Counted from the stretch's first letter, positions 12,400 through 23,113 are shown. The stretch is 64,000 nucleotides of DNA from Symbiodinium kawagutii (GCA_009767595.1 VSDK01026198.1:259594-323593); one strand, 5' to 3'. Made by a program: numbers and translations. Notes: generated by a model not told the origin, from the sequence alone.

Positions 12400-13110
12400 T
12401 GCTTCAAAGCAGCATGTTTGGATTTTTTGTTGGGCTCACCAGGGGCTTTTGTTGCCCTAAGAATGGGTGAGAAGTATTTTGAGTGCAGTAATTGGATTTG
12501 CCTACATTTGTTTATGTTGATGCTGGGTCATTGTTGGGGTAAGAATGAGAAAGGTGATCTTTTTTCACAGGAAATTGGTTGTGCCTAGATTCCTTTGTGC
12601 TCATGCTGGGTTGTTGTTGTTGCCATAGGGGGCTTTGTTGGAATAAGGATGGACAAGAAATTGTTTGGGCGCAGTAAATTGGTTTTGCCCGCATCCGTTT
12701 ATGCTCATGCTGGGCGATTGCTTGGATAAAAATGGATAAGATGTGCTTTCGGCGCCAACAAACGGTTGTGTCTAGATTTTTGTGTTACCCTCTGGTAATC
12801 TAGCATAGCACTGGAAAATCCATCAATTATCAATAGTTTCCCAGGGTTTCTCTATAAAATATGGTGATCTTCCATTGCCATGTTAGTTTACCAGAGTGTA
12901 GGCTTTTGCTGGGTTGTGGGAGTAGAATGGGCACGAGGTGTTTTATGCCTATGCCCTGACTTTGTTTTGTTCATGACGGACTTTTGTTGCAATAAGAATG
13001 GAAAAGATATGATTAAAGCGCAATAAATGGATCCTGGGTAGATTCCTTTGTTACGCTCATTTTGGGCTAGTGTTGGGATAAGAATGGGGAAGCTATGTCC
13101 AAAACAAGCA
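12400..13110. repeat. Degenerate ~90-bp tandem repeat (TGTTGGAATAAGAATGGA)
   Basis: Seven or more diverged units, each with a word like TTGTTGG(A/G)ATAAGAATGGA, then G-CGCAGTAAATTGGTTTTGCC-like and ATTCCTTTGTGCTCATGCTGGG-like text. Units begin near 12440, 12530, 12632, 12716, 12905, 12975 and 13068. No coding evidence. Confidence 0.72.
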
Positions 13111-13199
13111 ATCTTGATGGAACAAATGCCTTCAACTATAGGTGAAATGAGCCAACTGTAGGACTTTGTAGCCTCATGATTCACTTCGCCAGCAATGGC

Positions 13200-13985
13200 A
13201 TGCGCCTCCGGTCCTGGCTTTTACTTGCTGCGTTGTGCTGCTGCACTGCTCCTGTTGCCACAGCTGGGAATGGCCCGGTTGTAACTGGCTTTGGCCCTGT
13301 AATGATGAAGTGGTGTGAATTTCATCTCCTTTCGAAATACTTGCGGCAGGCAAGAACTTTTTTCGAGTTTGGCACGGGGGCATCAACATTGTACATCGCA
13401 CAAGAGAACTCCCATCTTCAGAGAATGGTGTCCGTTGATTTGCAAAGGAGCTGGACCAAGCGCGTACGAGATTCGCTTCGAAACCGTTCCGGCATAGCGA
13501 GAGCAAACATCAAGCTGCTGTATGTGGATATCGGGAGGACGTCTGGCTTTGGATTCCCAGATTACAACGCCAGCCGGTGCAAGTTCTTGGCGCGAGTCTG
13601 CGGTGAATTTGACGTTCGCTGCGCTTTTTCGGCTATTTGTCACAAGTTCTTCGTTGGACGTCGTAGTGCCTGGCCCTCTTTCAGCCATGCCATTTTGGAT
13701 GCAACGACACGGTTCCAGCACGGATGGGATGTGGTTCTGGTCGACTCCCGTTTTCGGACCGCTTGTGCCTTGAAGAGCTTGCTGGCCACCAACGCTGAGG
13801 ATATCCCAAGGTCGGTGGTTGTGGTGCACGATTACAGAAATCGAACCAGGCACTACGGCGAGATCGAGCGTTTTGCTGACATGGAAAAAGCTGCCGGAAA
13901 CCTCGCAGTGTTCCGCAAGAAGCGGGATGTGGATCCAGTTGCGTTACAGCGTGCAGTCGAGAGGTTCGAGTATGACCCTGTGTGA
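13200..13985 (+). CDS. Predicted secreted SAM-methyltransferase-like protein
   Basis: An uninterrupted frame of 261 codons. I prefer the ATG at 13200 over 13176 because it puts a classic signal sequence at the N-terminus: MRLR, a Leu/Ala/Cys-rich core, then Ala-X-Ala near residues 20-22. The mature part starts with a small helical region and FFEFGTGASTLYIA, matching motif I (E/D-x-G-x-G-x-S-T) of class I SAM-dependent methyltransferases. VVLVDSRFRTACAL near residue 180 fits the strand-4 acidic motif, followed by VVVHDYRNR. This arrangement is typical of a family of ~250-residue orphan methyltransferase-like proteins in marine protists and bacteria; the substrate is unknown. Several Cys residues suggest disulfides outside the cytosol. 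No intron is needed, so it could be a retroposed copy, though I see no intact spliced-leader relic upstream. A dehydrogenase-like Rossmann fold is the main alternative. Confidence 0.68.
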   Translation: MRLRSWLLLAALCCCTAPVATAGNGPVVTGFGPVMMKWCEFHLLSKYLRQARTFFEFGTGASTLYIAQENSHLQRMVSVDLQRSWTKRVRDSLRNRSGIARANIKLLYVDIGRTSGFGFPDYNASRCKFLARVCGEFDVRCAFSAICHKFFVGRRSAWPSFSHAILDATTRFQHGWDVVLVDSRFRTACALKSLLATNAEDIPRSVVVVHDYRNRTRHYGEIERFADMEKAAGNLAVFRKKRDVDPVALQRAVERFEYDPV

Positions 13986-15260
13986 GATCCTGTTCTGAGG
14001 CAAAATGATATCAAAAAGATGTGATTTCAATCTATATCCCGACGCAGCGTTTTTGGGAAAAAACATTGCCGCATTTCTAATATCTTTGATGATGGAAGCA
14101 AAGCAACAGAAGAAGATCCAGTCTTTGACAATGCTCAGGTCTTTGGATCCGACCAACTTCCAGTGAATGCAGGGTTGGCAAGAACCTCCTGGGCAAAGTA
14201 TTCCGTGAAGGCTGGGATAGGGTGATAGCATCCTCGCTGACTCCTAAGTAGGCATGTGCATTCACGAGGCTGCATGTGACTGGGACTTGCGCGATGGTCA
14301 CAAACAAGACGTAATGAAGAAAAAAAGTTGAATATCCAAACTATGTTTCCTCAGAACAGTTGTCATGGGTTTCACGGGAGCTGAACTTTGACCCTTGCAA
14401 TCAGCAATTGCTTGGTTCAGCTTCGAGTCGCTGATGGCTTCCTTTGCTTTTCTTTTTTTTCTACAGTCACCAGCTAGTAGAAGTCATGTCGAGCAATGTA
14501 TGTGGCATTCTCTTTCCAGCTGTTGCTACGAAAATGGAATAGGTCAGTTTTCTAGCAAGTCGTAGCAAGTCGTAGCAAGTCGTAGCAAGTCGTATTGTTT
14601 GGGGATCAAAGTTGGGGAGCGCCTTCAAAGTGGTTTCCGTTGCCGGTCAGGTTTGACATTCGCCGCAACATTGGAAGCTTTCCGCTTGGAGCAAAAAAAC
14701 AGCGTGGATCAGCGTGGTCTCTGGTTTTTTTTCCGCCGGCGGCATCGGCTTCCCGAAAAAAAAGATATCGATCCTGGAAGCCTTCAAGAAGTGTCATTTA
14801 CGTTTTAGAGAAACATCTGATTACAGTATAGGCTTTGATTATTTCTAGCTATGAATTTGTTTGATGCAAGCACGGGTGGCACATGACGTACCTGTGGCAT
14901 TCGAAAGTTTCCTCTGGGCCATGAGGGATGGACCCGGAGGACGTGCCATATCAATTACATTGTTCGGGCCCTGGCTGTTTCAACGCTGGCCTATATGGGC
15001 CCAGTGCAAAATCAGAGAAAAACAGATCATTTTGACACACAGGGTCCCATCACAGATGAAGCCTTGCAAATCCATCCGGCCCGTGGGGCATGACCGAGAA
15101 AACATCACAATGGGCAATTGGAAATGAACCATCATAACTGAAGATGATCAGTTGATTTGTGATATAGAAATTGGTTTAATTTAGATGTGAATTCAGTTTG
15201 GAAGCTGACAGCAGACAAAGTCCTCAATAGGAATATAGTATTCATGGAATGTAGTAGGGT
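13986..15260. other. Intergenic, no supported gene
   Basis: Downstream of the methyltransferase-like gene I see no clear terminator or gene. 14554-14593 is a small 10-bp tandem repeat described separately. The frames at 14595-14831 and 14861-15127 do not look coding. Confidence 0.6.
14554..14593. repeat. 10-bp tandem repeat AGCAAGTCGT x4
   Basis: Four exact contiguous copies of AGCAAGTCGT, immediately upstream of a short plus-strand open frame that does not look coding. Confidence 0.95.
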
Positions 15261-15269
15261 CGGGTCGTC

Positions 15270-15800
15270 GTGCCAAAACCCATATTCGTGATATCAAAAG
15301 GTCGGTCCAATTCAAATTGTAATTGAGCTGGGAAAGTGCTGCCATGAAAGTAATAAGACAATAACGTGATGAAAATAAAAAGAGCCAATCGACGTGCCAA
15401 AACGGACAACCTAGTGTAATTGGTGCGTAAGTACTTGGACTGGGAAGCTGCTACAATAGAAATAGTAAAACAGTCAAAATAATGAAATGATAAAAAAGGC
15501 CGGTGGGTGGACGTGCCAAAAAGGATCTGTCGACGTGCCACAACGGACATTAATGATATTACAAGGCTGGTCTAATTCAAAGTGTAATTGACTTGGACAT
15601 TGCAGCAATGAACATATTTAAAATGATGAAATAGAAAAAAAAAAACGTCGACGTGCCAAAAAAGATTGGCCGGTGTCGACTTGCGGTATAAAAAGACCTC
15701 GTTTGATATTATTATAAATGCATTGGAAAACTGCAGCAATGAAAATTGTAAAATAGAAAACTAGTAAAAAGGGCCGGTCGACAAGCCAAAATGGACGTTG
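15270..15800. repeat. Degenerate ~120-bp repeat with GTCGACGTGCCAAAA word
   Basis: About four diverged units. Each contains TCCAATTCAAATTGTAATTG-like text, a GGACTGGGAAGCTGC-like segment, an ATGAAATGATAAAAA stretch, then GGCCGG and GTCGACGTGCCAAAA (near 15390, 15510, 15528, 15645, 15775). The last word is shared with the minisatellite near 6 kb. Confidence 0.75.
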
Positions 15801-16303
15801 TAACCGTACAGGTTTTGAAAGACTATCTATAATTCCTGGATCCGTTTGGACCGATCATTCCCAGTAGTTGCTTGTGTCAACTGACCATCACAGACATGGC
15901 AGCAGTGACAAGAGCCCGCTGACAGTACCATCAAACCTATATGCAGAAGTCTAAACCCAATTCCGCCCAAAATGGTTTTCTAAAAAACGGATCGCGATTG
16001 GAAGGTACGCCCAAAGCAGGATACAAACGCAGGAGTGAATTTGAAGTGCTGTGGATGGCTTCCTTGGTCAAGCTGCACGCAAGTTGTTGGAGGATGGTTT
16101 TTGCCAGGTGGCCTTCCCCTGCGAACAAATAAGGAATGAAACCTGCGTTTTTTCATCAACGGTCGCTGGTGCTTTCCGGTAGGATTCATTTGCAATGTTT
16201 TTAGGAAGTATCAACAGGGTCATTTTTCGTACAGCAACTGTGGGTTGCTGACCATTTTGTTGACCAGTCATATATTCCGTTGTTTCCCATTTTTATCCTC
16301 CAG

Positions 16304-16552
16304 GGTCCTTTGTGACCTAAGGAAAGCAGATTTGGATGAGGCAGAGACCATGAAGAAGGCGAACGAACTGAGAGCATCTTGCAAGTACTACTGGTTTCTT
16401 TCTGAGGAAATGTCATTAGATGACCATTACTTCAAAACACTGAGTAGCATTGTAGCAGTCCTGCAGTTTGTTTTTGAGCAGCAGCCTATAACAAAGCTGT
16501 TCCTTGAGTATGTTGCTAGCAATGACGTGAACCTACTACGTGGTGTTCCTAG
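16304..16552 (+). CDS. Exon-like fragment, unrecognised helical protein
   Basis: A frame of about 82 codons bounded by a good acceptor (TTTTTATCCTCCAG, ending 16303) and a donor (CCTAG then GTTTTATT, from 16553). The peptide is protein-like (contains LRKADLDEAETMKKANELRA and LSSIVAVLQFVFEQQP), mostly helical and acidic-to-neutral. Both exon edges carry the AG|G pattern often seen in dinoflagellate genes. I cannot find convincing neighbouring exons, so it may be an orphan or decayed gene piece. Confidence 0.42.
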
Positions 16553-16739
16553 GTTTTATTTCATGATCATTGACTACCATGGGAGTGGCAATCACCAACC
16601 TTGACCAACCAAGCACAGCCTGTGTGTTCCCACGCTTATTATCCTGTAAACGCAAAACCAAACATAATTTGGGGTTCCATTTTATCCCCGTCATGGCTTC
16701 AGAACCTCCATTTTGCAGTCCCCGTGGCTAGCTCACCAA

Positions 16740-16880
16740 CTGAACCCCTCGGGATGGCAGATCGAGCAGCGCTTCAGAGACGCAGCGCCGGGTTTGGACT
16801 CTGCCGTGGTCGCGGGAAGGCGCGTTTCGCCCGTGGGGCCCTTGGGGCCCGAGCAGCGCCCAGGGAAGCCAGCTGTTGAA
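16740..16880. other. GC-rich island without a clear gene
   Basis: A short GC-rich patch in AT-rich surroundings. Frames on both strands are open but neither gives a recognisable protein. Confidence 0.3.
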
Positions 16881-17064
16881 ATGGCTCACCAGTTGAGAGT
16901 GCCATGATTGTTGAGAGTGCCACGGCATTTTTCTCCAGGTGATCCTTGTGGTGCTTCCCAGCGGTACTACGATTCGCCATCATCCATGGTAACTCATCAC
17001 TTTGTTGATATTACCATTGCGTCTTGAATTTAGCTACTAACCTAAGGGCGAACCAAATAAGTAT

Positions 17065-17094
17065 AACCATTGATCATTTTGATCATCAATGGTT
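17065..17094. other. Inverted repeat AACCATTGATCA...TGATCATCAATGGTT
   Basis: A 12-base left arm and 15-base right arm separated by three bases (TTT), with one 3-base bulge. Isolated; no gene adjacent. Confidence 0.7.
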
Positions 17095-17442
17095 CTACCT
17101 TTATCGTTGTTGAGTTGCCATTGATATCCATTGGTCAAAAGAAAAAGCTAGCAGATGATCAGCTTCTTCCCATGCAATCTCCCTGACGATTGGCGTGGGA
17201 ACCTGCAGCAGTGGGGGACTAACAGGGGACAGGATCCAGGGCTTGTCACAGTGGGTCACTTGGCTAGAGCGGTGAATCCGTGCACAGCTTAGCCAAAGGT
17301 TTGATTCTCCGATCATTTTGGGTGATTGTTCCATACAAATTGGCACATTTTTCCATCATTGTTTCATGGTGATTTCTTTTGATTTCTTCTAGATTGGAAC
17401 CAACCAATACGCACCAGTATGCCTAAATGCATGCATATATTT

Positions 17443-17679
17443 GTATATATATATATATATATACAAATCTATTTTAATAATAATAATAATAATAACAATA
17501 ATAATAATAGTAATCATAATAGTAATAATAGTAATATATATATATATATAAGGGGATGCTCTTTTGCAACAGATAGTTGCACATGTTTGTCTTATGTGTA
17601 TACGTGTTTTTACTTGTGTATTTTGATTTGTACATATGTACATACACATGGATATATGTATATATATATAGATATATAC
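17443..17679. repeat. TA, AAT and TATA microsatellites flanking the copia insertion
   Basis: (AT)n at 17447-17465, (AAT)n with substitutions at 17474-17530, (AT)n at 17535-17551 and TATA-rich text to 17679. The same kind of TA-rich text resumes at 33141 beyond the far LTR, so the element landed inside this microsatellite. Confidence 0.85.
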
Positions 17680-17924
17680 TGTGAAATCCAACATGTGCCA
17701 GTTCGAACCACTTCCAGTTCCAGCTACGAACATGAATGTCCGCAGCCGTGGGCGTACTCAGGGAGTGCAAGTGGCGGGCGGGACTTTCGTGCTTTAGCCA
17801 TTGGAAAACAGGCTGCGCTGTGTCCGGGACACGTGGAAACTCAGCAGGGCTGAAATCGGATTCTTCAACAGGGTTGATACCAATCTTCAGGGAAGATACT
17901 GTTGCCAACCTCACGAGTTTGAGA
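17680..17924 (+). repeat. 5' LTR of the copia-type element
   Basis: 245 bp, starts TGTGAAATCC and ends GAGTTTGAGA. Pairs with 32896-33140: six substitutions, five of them transitions, no gaps. The primer-binding site follows after one base. Confidence 0.93.
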
Positions 17925-17925
17925 T

Positions 17926-17937
17926 TGGTAGCGGAGC
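17926..17937 (+). other. Primer-binding site (TGGTAGCGGAGC)
   Basis: Starts one base after the 5' LTR with TGG, the complement of a tRNA CCA end. It resembles the initiator-Met primer site TGGTATCAGAGC used by many copia elements, with two changes, so the likely primer is a tRNA ending GCTCCGCTACCA. The tRNA identity is inferred. Confidence 0.7.
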
Positions 17938-17964
17938 GACTGGCTTTCGCTACAGGGACCGAGG

Positions 17965-19296
17965 ATGCAAAGTAGCACTGGAAGTGATGACGGTGGAACT
18001 GCGAATGGATCTTCAGTCTCGAACCAGCTTGCTACGCTGGTTCCCAGTTTTGACCCTGCTGTAGACGATGTCAGCATCTACAGCAACAAAGTGGAATTGT
18101 TGGTGGACGCATGGCCTGCCACCAAGATAGTGGAGCTCGCAACGAGGCTCATCCTCAACACCCACGGGACAGCCTTCCAGAAGCTGCAGTTGATGAAGAG
18201 TGAGATTGCGATCAACGATCGCAAGGGCATCAAAAGGCTCGTCGAGGCCATCGGCGGCACGTGGGGCCAAGTGCCACTGGAAAAACGCTTCGAGCTGGCA
18301 GAGAAAGCGTTGTTCAGGAGCCAGCAGAAGCAGGACGAGGGCTCTGAGAGCTACCTGAGCAGATGCGACGTGGTATGGACAGAGCTAGCCGCCAAGGGCA
18401 TCAAACTCGAGGCAAGCCTACATCATCCTCCGGGGCAGCCGCCTCGGGGGTGAAGACAAGAAGAGGGTGGTGATTGACTCAGAGACACAAGGGTCACTCA
18501 CCATGGAGAAAGTCACTGCCAGCATTCGCATGCTGGGTTCAGGATTCTTCCAGGAGTACACAGCCGGAAAGAAGGAGAAAGCCACCAAGACGTATGACCA
18601 CACCGCGTTCAACCTTGAGGATGAGGCCGACCCTGATCCTCCTCCAGTTGACACGTTTTGGACATCAGAAGATGCCCTGGATGATGAAACCGTCGAATGG
18701 ATGGCAGCAGATCACGGTGAAGACGCGCTGACTGTGATTCAATTTGAGGAAGCTATCCTGGACAACATCCAGGCCGATCCTGATATCTGTGCTTTTTACA
18801 ACACGTATCAAGAAGCCAGACGTAGATTGAATGAGAGAGCCGAGACAGAGGATTTTGGCCGGTGACTCGCAAGGGAGAAAAGGGGAAGAAAGGCAAAGGG
18901 AAAGGGAAAGGGAAACCCTTTTCCAACACACCATCCTCTTCAGCCAAGCGGATTGCCAGTTCATTCTGCAGGAACTGCATGCAGAAGGGACATTGGAAGA
19001 ATGAGTGTCCTCTCCGAAACAATGCCAGCTCATCACCACCTCCGAGCAGTGCCCCGACATCCTTCGTGACCACGGAGGATCCACCACAAGAGATCGCTTC
19101 GTTCATGGCCATCAGTGAGGACCGCAGGGTAGGTAATGGGAAACCCACCAAAGATGTAAGAGGGGAACCGGGGAAACCACCGAAAGCAGTCATCCACCGT
19201 TTCCTGCAACGGATCCATGCTTCCCTGAGGAAGAAGTTGACTTCTGAGCCCAAAGGAATATGCGTCATCCGAGCCAAGCCGCACCCTTCAACATGA
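17965..19296 (+). pseudogene. Copia-type Gag remnant with CCHC zinc knuckle
   Basis: Gag would coat the element's RNA in the virus-like particle. The N-terminal 150 codons from 17965 are intact (contains DAWPATKIVELATRL and EKRFELAEKALFRS). Near 18415 the frame breaks: the protein-like text (AYIILRG..., then VVIDSETQGSLTMEKVTASI) continues in another frame to about 18860. A second break near 18855 leads into a Lys/Gly-rich linker and the zinc knuckle CRNCMQKGHWKNEC (CX2CX4HX4C) at about 18967-19008. A Pro/Ser-rich tail follows to 19296. Two frame changes mean no full-length Gag is made from this copy. Confidence 0.82.
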
Positions 19297-19339
19297 GGGG
19301 TCTCTCCGAAATTTTCCAAGTGCATGCGTGGTCAGTTCG

Positions 19340-20368
19340 CATCCGTAGGTTCGGTAGGAATAGTTAAGACCTAGGAGCATCCCAGACTGTAATCGGTAGC
19401 GACCAGGTACGGGAACTCATTGCGCAATTACCATCAGAAATTCAACAGAAGCTGAAGCGCACCGCATGCAACCTAGTCTTTCGATTCGGCAACCAGCAAG
19501 CGCTGGAGAGCAAACATGCGTTGGTGCTTCCCCTGGGTAAACAATGGTTTCGCATAGCAGTTGTTCCAGGCAAAACACCGTTTTTGCTATCCAGTTCCTT
19601 TCTCAAAGGCATTCGTGCAGTCATCGACACAGATTTAGAAACCATGTGGAGTAAGACCCTAGGCAGAAGCTTAAAGATAGAGAGAACTCAGAAGAACTTA
19701 TTCCTTTTGGGTATCAACCAATTATGGAACAATATGGGGGAGTTGCGCCAGGCATCATCCGTCTCCAGTAGCCGTGGAGCCTCATGCTTGTCCGTTCGAG
19801 TCCATGAAAAGGGACACCAGGAGATGCCACCACACACAGATGAGCAACATGATCCAAAGTCACTCATGAGACACGAGAATCAACACAGTGGTACCACACA
19901 CACAAGGGATTCCATCAGCTCAGGAAACCAAAGTGAGATTCAGGAACCTACCGCCAGCAGAAGAAGCCAGAGGAAGACAACGAGAAGATGGAGCGCTACC
20001 GTCAGATGACTCTCACACAGCTGGGAGAGGAGCGCATCACGTTTGGACAAGCCAAGATAGGCAAGACCTTCAATCACAAGTGGTCAGATTGGTTCACGGG
20101 GACTTACCTCAAGAGTCCCAAGCTTGCCCATCAAGCCTACATCCTGTATGTGACTCGCATTCTGGATCAAGATGTGCCCAAGGAGATGGTCACGCCGGCA
20201 GCCAAGGCCACAGCCAAGAAGACCAGCCAGCCACCACCGGTGCCGACCAGTCCCCGGTCCACGGACTGGTCACAAGTGGAGGAAGTGAATTTCGAGATGG
20301 AGCCAGGCTCAGTCGAGATGATGCTCGATGTGGAGGAGCGAGTGAACAACATCGTAAAATTTGCGTAA
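19340..20368 (+). pseudogene. Copia-type aspartic protease and linker, interrupted
   Basis: The protease would cleave the Gag-Pol polyprotein. The active-site-like DLGAS is encoded at 19368-19382 (copia proteases normally have D-S/T-G-A, so Leu in the second place is a variant). It is followed by QTVIGSDQVRELI and a strand-rich stretch ending FLLGINQLW near 19725. A low-complexity hinge follows, then a second conserved block from 19988 (QMTLTQLGEERITFGQAKIG; WSDWFTGTYLK) that ends abruptly at ERVNNIVKFA and a TAA at 20366-20368. The continuation of this protein is found 7.2 kb downstream at 27538, so the stop is created by an insertion. A frame change is also needed between the hinge and the block at 19988. 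Confidence 0.75.
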
Positions 20369-20409
20369 TTTTTCTTGATTTTGCAAAAAATGTAAATTTT
20401 GGTCGACAG

Positions 20410-20465
20410 GCAAAAGTGTATACAGTTTTGGTTTTGGCCCACCAAAACTGTATACAGTTTCGTTT
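20410..20465. repeat. GTATAC palindromes, left cluster
   Basis: Two words of the form AAA(A)(C/G)TGTATACAGTTT. The second is nearly the self-complementary AAAACTGTATACAGTTTT. Related to the cluster at 23940-24060. Confidence 0.8.
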
Positions 20466-20939
20466 TTGGCTATTTTTGGAGCATCAAAAATACATAAAAT
20501 TTTGTTATTTTTCTTGACTAAAACTTTGCCAATTGATGCTTGTTTTTTTGAATTTTTAGCTTCAACCAACAAATTATTTTGATGAAATTTTGATGTATTT
20601 CTCAAAGGGCTAAAGAGTGGTTCATTTTGGAGCACCTACTATTTTTTGGCTTTTTTTTGTGCTTGTGACTAGCAATACTAAAATCATGTCTGCCAAACAA
20701 AGCCAAGGATGAGCAAAGAGAAACAGTGCTAAAGTAAGGATGAAACATAAAATGCAGCAGTAAAACAAAGTGCAGAAGTAAAACAAAGTGCGGCAGGAAA
20801 GCTGACATGGTGCACAGAACAAAAGAAATTACTCAGTTGCTGTTGCAGGTTTCTCAACCTTTCTTTTGTGAGCATGCTCAAGTAAAACAGTGCGTGTCAG
20901 CAGGTGGCAGGTGTCTTGACAGAAAAAGGCGGCAAGATC

Positions 20940-21620
20940 TCCGTCTTATCTTTTTCAAACACCAGCGGCACGCGGCGCGAAAGGATCCGCATGGGTCAGA
21001 ACGGAAGGCTGCGAGGACAAGCAGCGGAGGTAAAGGGGGAGGAAACCGTAACTTCCACCTTCACCTCCGCGGCTTGGACTGCGTCTGAAGAACGATGCGC
21101 GCCTTCTTTCACGGAAATCTGTTGGACAACCGTCAAAGCAGATCCTCGACAGCGAAGTTGGTTGCGTCTCTATGCCGTCACAATTGTTATGAGACCCAGG
21201 CGCCAAGTTTGGACAAAGCAAAGGAGGCCCAGGGTCAGGCGACCCTGCGCCTCCCGTACCCGTCGAGAATTGCGAATGGGTCGCTCCAAAGTACGGCTGC
21301 GTGTTCCGCAGCGTGCTGAACGGAGGAACTTGCTCCAAGACTAGCAGAGCATCGTGTAACAAATGGAGAAGTCCATTCAGCGTGCGCGGCAGGCCTTTGC
21401 AGGCATGCCGCGGCCCCTCACCTCCCATCCTCCACCATGGAGATAGCCCCATGGGGCCACAGGTCACCCTTTCTTCTCAACGTGGAAGAAAGGATGACCT
21501 ACGGCCCCCATGGTGCTGACAAGACGATTCAAAGCCCGAAGGTTGACCGGGACATGCGAGCCACATGTGAGCCTAGCGGCGCTATGACGAGAGCGTTAAA
21601 AACTGAAGCTTGTCAGTGAA
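20940..21620. other. GC-rich segment, possible decayed exons
   Basis: Markedly richer in G+C than its surroundings and open on both strands over 300-500 bases. I could not decide a strand or recognise a product, and no convincing splice pair was found, so I call no gene. Confidence 0.35.
21449..21513. other. Long near-perfect hairpin
   Basis: Arms of about 28 bases (CCATGGGGCC...CTTTCTTC and its near complement ending CCCCCATGG) separated by an 8-base loop TCAACGTG, with only a few mismatches. It lies in a GC-rich patch (20940-21620) inside the copia-interrupting insertion. It could be a fold-back transposon remnant or encode a structured RNA. Confidence 0.72.
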
Positions 21621-21991
21621 GCCAGAAAGGCTCCCAAGTGAAGCTCACAAGCGCAAGTAAACCAAACACAGGCTGAGGTAAAACAAAGGGCTGAAACAAA
21701 ACAGACTGGAGAAGTCTTGGTAGTGCCAATTTCCGACAGCAGGCCACTCATCGTGAGGCGGCCGCTATGATATTTTTCTTGCAAGTTGTGTCCGCTGCCA
21801 CGCAGTGGAAAGGTGTGGTATCTTTTTCTAAAGAAACACCACAGTAGGATGGCCGACGTTTAGAAACCTTTACCATTTGCATTGCTTTACGTGAGTACAT
21901 TCTCTTTGAACTTAACAATGAAAAGTTTCCACGTCTACCAAGTGAGCCCTTATATCATATCGGCGAATTAAGCGGCCAAGGCTACGGAGTC

Positions 21992-22448
21992 TCAAATGAT
22001 CAGCTTTCGTTGGAAACGAGTACGAAGGACTCTCCTGGCATCGTAGTTGCGCCAAAGTCGCTTCTGTTGACGCATGGCACGCAGCGTCAACTGCTCGTTG
22101 TACTTCTGGACTCGCCATCCCGTGGCCTGACGGTCAAGGTTGCCAAAAATCAATTTACCTTCGACGTGTTTAGGGGGTTGCTGAAACAACATCAATGCCC
22201 ATGCATAAGTAAAATTTTCAAAAGGCCTTCCATCTGGAAATGAGCAGGGTGCGCTTGAACCATTCATCGGTCAAGGGATCTTGCCACCATTCGGTTTGGC
22301 AGCGGAAAAACAAAGACCCCAGCCGGAAGTATCGGCGATCCCAGTCGCTCATTGCGGATGGCAACAAAATCGTGTAAAATTTTCTCGAGCCATTCATGGC
22401 GAATGTTTTTTCTTCAATATTGCCCCGTATTATCTGTGCGCAGACCAA
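21992..22448 (-). CDS. Two-exon antisense coding segment with a 46-bp GC-AG intron
   Basis: Reading the minus strand, an exon (22227-22448; contains RKFYTILLPSAMSDWDRRYF and TDEWFKRTLLISRWK) joins in frame to a second exon (21992-22180; starts QPPKHVEGKLIFGN, contains EQLTLRAMRQQKRLWRNYD) by removing 22181-22226. That intron starts GCCTTTTG and ends TTGTTTCAG; GC donors are frequent in dinoflagellates. The join fuses two frames each dead-ended by a stop, which supports it. The product is basic, with aromatic and Arg-rich stretches, and I do not recognise it. The frame ends at a stop near 21992, so it is the 3' end or a further splice lies there. Confidence 0.5.
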
Positions 22449-22559
22449 CGGATACCGGTTTAAGAGCTCATTATATTATACGACACATTTCGAGGTGTGA
22501 AAAACTGTTCATGCAGACACATGAGAGTTTTGACTTGTAGCCAAAAAAGAACATGCCCA

Positions 22560-22691
22560 AGTAAAACAATGCACATGTTCAGAAAAATGCTCGGGTAAAC
22601 CAATCAAGGAACCTCGTTTGACTTCAAGACGTGCCCAACCCTCCACACACAATTGTGTTGACGTGGCTTCTATCTTTTTGTTCATCAACAT
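22560..22691 (-). CDS. Possible short antisense exon
   Basis: Minus-strand frame containing EATSTQLCVEGWARLEVKRG, followed by a donor-like GTTTACCCGAGCAT. It is probably an upstream exon of the gene ending at 21992, but the join is not proven. Confidence 0.3.
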
Positions 22692-22942
22692 TGATGCTAA
22701 AGATAAAGTTGGATTTTACCAACAGAAAAGCTAAATTACTGAGGTAAGCACAGCCAATGTTTAAAAGCAAACATAAGCGTTCTCAGTGGTGAGGTGCTGC
22801 CTTAGAACTTTCAGTCCACAAAGGCATTAATTGCCTAAATCCATTCAATTCCGAATTGTGCAAAAGTCTAACCTTCTCAACTTTTTTGGCTTTTGCCATG
22901 ACTTAGTTTCATCAGATAAAGCCTGTACGATAATTTGCATAC

Positions 22943-23073
22943 GACCCGTTCTTCGGCCACTTCCTCCTTTAGATCCGTGCCAGTCAAAATGTCATCGATT
23001 TCTCTCAGGAGTCGCTTCAGATTCTTCTGGCCATGAACATCCTGCTCGCACAAGGTGACAATCTCTTTCCGTC
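22943..23073 (-). CDS. Antisense internal exon, acidic helical
   Basis: Bounded by a good acceptor (CCTCCTTCTGAG just above 23073) and a donor (GTATGCAAA just below 22943). The frame gives RKEIVTLCEQDVHGQKN followed by LLREIDDILTG and EEVAEERVV, strongly protein-like with no stop. Unrecognised. It lies between the exon at 23114 and the exons at 21.9-22.7 kb and could belong to the same transcript. Confidence 0.45.
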
Positions 23074-23113
23074 CTCAGAAGGAGGCACCGCAACAACAAT
23101 CATGTAGTCAAAA

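Noticed and set aside
20955..21467. 170-codon minus-strand frame in the GC-rich patch
   Set aside because: Open frames of similar length exist on the plus strand; Gly/Pro/Arg bias follows base composition and a long hairpin lies inside.
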